This document shows, piece by piece, positions 5,510 to 6,982 of a DNA stretch of 6,982 nucleotides. Origin of the DNA: Candidatus Aenigmatarchaeota archaeon. GTDB taxonomy: Archaea; Aenigmatarchaeota; Aenigmatarchaeia; QMZP01. The stretch spans positions 1-6,982 of the forward strand of contig JACQIG010000015.1 in the NCBI GenBank assembly GCA_016198605.1, in the 5' to 3' direction. The notes under the pieces are model-generated. The model was not told the DNA's origin. It saw only the letters and a list, made by a program, of their open reading frames with translations, and ran no database searches. A program made the position numbers and the translations under genes. Each line of letters starts with the position of its first letter. The first letter of the stretch is position 1.

Positions 5510-5917
5510 ATGGTCCTTGAGCAGATAATAGGCCTGATAAATGCGGTGCAGGACAACACAGTGCTCCTTATTGTGCTGATAGTTGTCCTCATGGTGGTGG
5601 CGTACAAGATATTCCAGACCATGATGAGGGTGGCCATAACCGCCGTGCTGTTCGCGCTGATACCCGTAGTGGGCAGGCTCGCGGGCTTCCCCATAGAGCT
5701 CAGCGCGCAGAACGTACTCTGGTTCGGCCTGATGGGCGTGCTGTTCTACTTCATCTATTCGTTCTTCTCATTCATAGCCAAGGTGCTGGGCCTTGTCTCC
5801 AAGCCGTTCAGGGGGCAGAAGGTGAAGACCGTGGTGGTGAAGGAGAAGGTCGTTGAGAAGGAGAAGAAGGACAAGGAAAAGGGGGAGGGAGAAGAGAAGC
5901 GGAAGGACAAAGCCTAA
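5510..5917 (+). CDS. Three-helix membrane protein with Lys/Glu-rich tail, unknown function
   Basis: A 135-residue protein of no recognised family. Hydrophobic helices lie at about residues 17-33, 39-60 and 68-95, joined by very short loops. A 40-residue C-terminal tail follows that is almost entirely charged, including EKVVEKEKKDKEKGEGEEKR (112-131); it is likely helical or disordered and, being basic, cytoplasmic. The ATG at 5510 is set by the TATA-like box 25 nt upstream. It is divergent from the TraB operon and convergent with the LamG gene, its TAA overlapping that gene's stop by sharing bases 5914-5917. The charged tail resembles the one on the antiporter in this window, which hints at a common way of contacting a cytoplasmic partner, but low complexity makes that comparison weak. 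Confidence 0.75.
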   Translation: MVLEQIIGLINAVQDNTVLLIVLIVVLMVVAYKIFQTMMRVAITAVLFALIPVVGRLAGFPIELSAQNVLWFGLMGVLFYFIYSFFSFIAKVLGLVSKPFRGQKVKTVVVKEKVVEKEKKDKEKGEGEEKRKDKA

Positions 5918-6982
5918 GAGACCAGTTCCTCCCTGGCTACGTCATCGCCGCGCCTGAGCGTGTATGCCGAGAAGAGGCTTGCCTTGTCCTTCCACCACGT
6001 GAACGTCCTGCTCTCGCCTGACCAGTTGATTGTTATGTTGAACTGGTCAGGCACCGGGGCGCCGGAATTTATTGTCCTCGTTTCTCCGGGGGGTATTGCT
6101 CCTGGGTTGAGGTAGACCGGAAGCGCAAGCATGTTGCAGCTCTGGGAACAGCTGCTTGTGCCGGGAGGCTCGCACTGCTCGGGCGGCTCAACAACGCCGT
6201 TGCCGCATTCCTGCGGAGACACCTGAGAGGCGGCCGTTGTGCCGTTGATGCCATCCTCGTCTATGGGCGTGACGGAGCATGTCCATGCCCCCCCGATGGA
6301 CTGGGCGGCGCTTGCGAGCTTGTTGTAAATCCTTGCTGCGTGGAGCTGTATCTGCCCCGCAGGCAGCGCGCTGTTCCAGACTATCACTTCGTCTATGGTC
6401 CCGTTGAAATCCGTCAACACCGAACCGTCGCCGCCTATGTAAGCATCGGAGGAACTGCCAACCCCGCTGAAGGGAGAGGAGGCCTTAAGGACGCCGTCCA
6501 CGTAGATGAGCAGGTGTGTCGTGTTGGCCACTCCTGCGAGATGGTGCCATTCGTTTGTGGTTATGGTGTCTGGGGAAATGGCCTCCGTAAAGCTGGCGAA
6601 TAGCGAGGGCCTGCCATTGTAGACGTAAAAGTAATAGCCCGTTGGGTAACTGTATTGCGTGAACACAGGGCACTCTCCTGGAGCGCCAATAGGATACTCG
6701 GGGTTGTCGCAGCCCCATATCCTCATGTTAACCCATGCCTCTATTGTGAAGTTGTTGCCTGTGAGGGCCTGCAGCGGCTGGCTTATCTTTACCTTGTCAT
6801 CAGTGCCGTCAAACTGCATGGCGCCGCCTGCAAGGCCCGAGGCTGTCCAGTTGGGGCCGCCCCCCGCTGCGGGGCCTGTGAGGTTTCCCGTAAGGTTATT
6901 CCCGGAATAATCGTGAGCCTGGCCGTCCAGCTCCGTGTCAAAAGGCATGTTTAGCGCCTGCGCCGGCGAGCCGTCGCGCAGC
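5914..6982 (-). CDS. LamG-domain surface protein, 5' end outside the window
   Basis: The reading frame stays open to the window edge, so the gene is partial at its N-terminus. The ATG at 6948 is internal: the preceding codons read LRDGSPAQALN and run straight into the first LamG strand (MPFDTELDG). Numbering from that Met, a LamG/concanavalin-like jellyroll covers about 1-195 (AMQFDGTDDKVKI 43-55, FTIEAWVNM 67-75, EWHHLAGV 133-140, HLLIYVDG 145-152, GTIDEVIVWNSAL 183-195). A WTCSVTP strand motif (222-228), common beside LamG domains in DPANN surface proteins, follows. Next is a cysteine cluster, CGNGVVEPPEQC...C...C (Cys248, 259, 267, 271), like the myxococcal Cys-rich repeat, and then a beta-rich end. 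Nine N-x-S/T sequons point to an extracellular, N-glycosylated protein. No membrane anchor is seen at the C-terminus, so anchoring would have to come from the missing N-terminal part. Likely an adhesin or carbohydrate-binding surface protein. Confidence 0.85.
   Translation of the reverse strand, partial: LRDGSPAQALNMPFDTELDGQAHDYSGNNLTGNLTGPAAGGGPNWTASGLAGGAMQFDGTDDKVKISQPLQALTGNNFTIEAWVNMRIWGCDNPEYPIGAPGECPVFTQYSYPTGYYFYVYNGRPSLFASFTEAISPDTITTNEWHHLAGVANTTHLLIYVDGVLKASSPFSGVGSSSDAYIGGDGSVLTDFNGTIDEVIVWNSALPAGQIQLHAARIYNKLASAAQSIGGAWTCSVTPIDEDGINGTTAASQVSPQECGNGVVEPPEQCEPPGTSSCSQSCNMLALPVYLNPGAIPPGETRTINSGAPVPDQFNITINWSGESRTFTWWKDKASLFSAYTLRRGDDVAREELVS

Noticed and set aside
4849..5520. 223-codon plus-strand open frame across the TraB and kinase genes
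   Set aside because: It is antisense to two well-supported overlapping genes with Shine-Dalgarno sites and recognisable motifs. The translation is Phe/Leu/Ser/Pro-rich without family features.
6946..6948. ATG at 6948 as the start of the LamG gene
   Set aside because: The frame is open upstream to the window edge, and the Met is in the first strand of the LamG domain. A secreted protein would need an upstream signal peptide.
1..6982. tRNA, rRNA, transposase or defence-system genes
   Set aside because: No cloverleaf, rRNA-like segment, DDE or HUH transposase, nuclease, toxin-antitoxin or Cas motif was recognised on either strand. The window is filled by the genes listed.

Overview
The window looks like a stretch of archaeal chromosome, most likely from a DPANN-type lineage such as Micrarchaeota or Diapherotrites; the phylum is an inference. 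The archaeal signs are: AT-rich TATA-like boxes about 25 nt from start codons, which implies leaderless transcripts; AGG as the favoured arginine codon and frequent ATA; Shine-Dalgarno motifs (AGGAGG, AGGTGA) only at genes inside an operon; and a gene set of a SpoIIM-type membrane protein, an archaeal-style TraB protein and a sequon-rich LamG surface protein. GC content is moderate to high and fairly even. Coding density is very high, and no stretch over 300 bases lacks a gene.

Left part (1-2662): a cation:proton antiporter on the minus strand faces, across a 58-bp divergent promoter, a plus-strand pair of a GbsR/MarR-type winged-helix regulator and a SpoIIM/DUF95-like membrane protein. The pair shares an ATGA stop/start overlap and should be co-transcribed. 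The layout suggests that the regulator acts on the shared promoter and so on the antiporter.

Middle (2657-4136): a complete purD (phosphoribosylamine-glycine ligase) has its own promoter overlapping the stop codon of the preceding gene, with no other purine gene beside it. It ends inside a 98-bp element bounded by two identical 23-bp perfect-stem palindromes. Each palindrome contains the stop codon of one of the two convergent genes that meet there.

Right-middle (4134-5459): a compact minus-strand operon runs TraB-family protein, P-loop nucleotide-kinase-like protein, small two-helix membrane protein. The genes overlap by 4 bp or are separated by 1 bp, and the downstream two have good Shine-Dalgarno sites.

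Right end (5460-6982): a 50-bp divergent promoter, with one AT box centred equally far from both start codons, serves the TraB operon and a 135-aa three-helix membrane protein with a Lys/Glu-rich tail. That gene converges, with a 4-bp stop-codon overlap, on a secreted LamG-domain surface protein whose 5' end lies outside the window.

No tRNA, rRNA, CRISPR array, transposase or defence gene was recognised. The most unusual points are the stop-codon-bearing palindrome pair, the antiporter's altered ion-binding motif, and the symmetric leaderless promoter.
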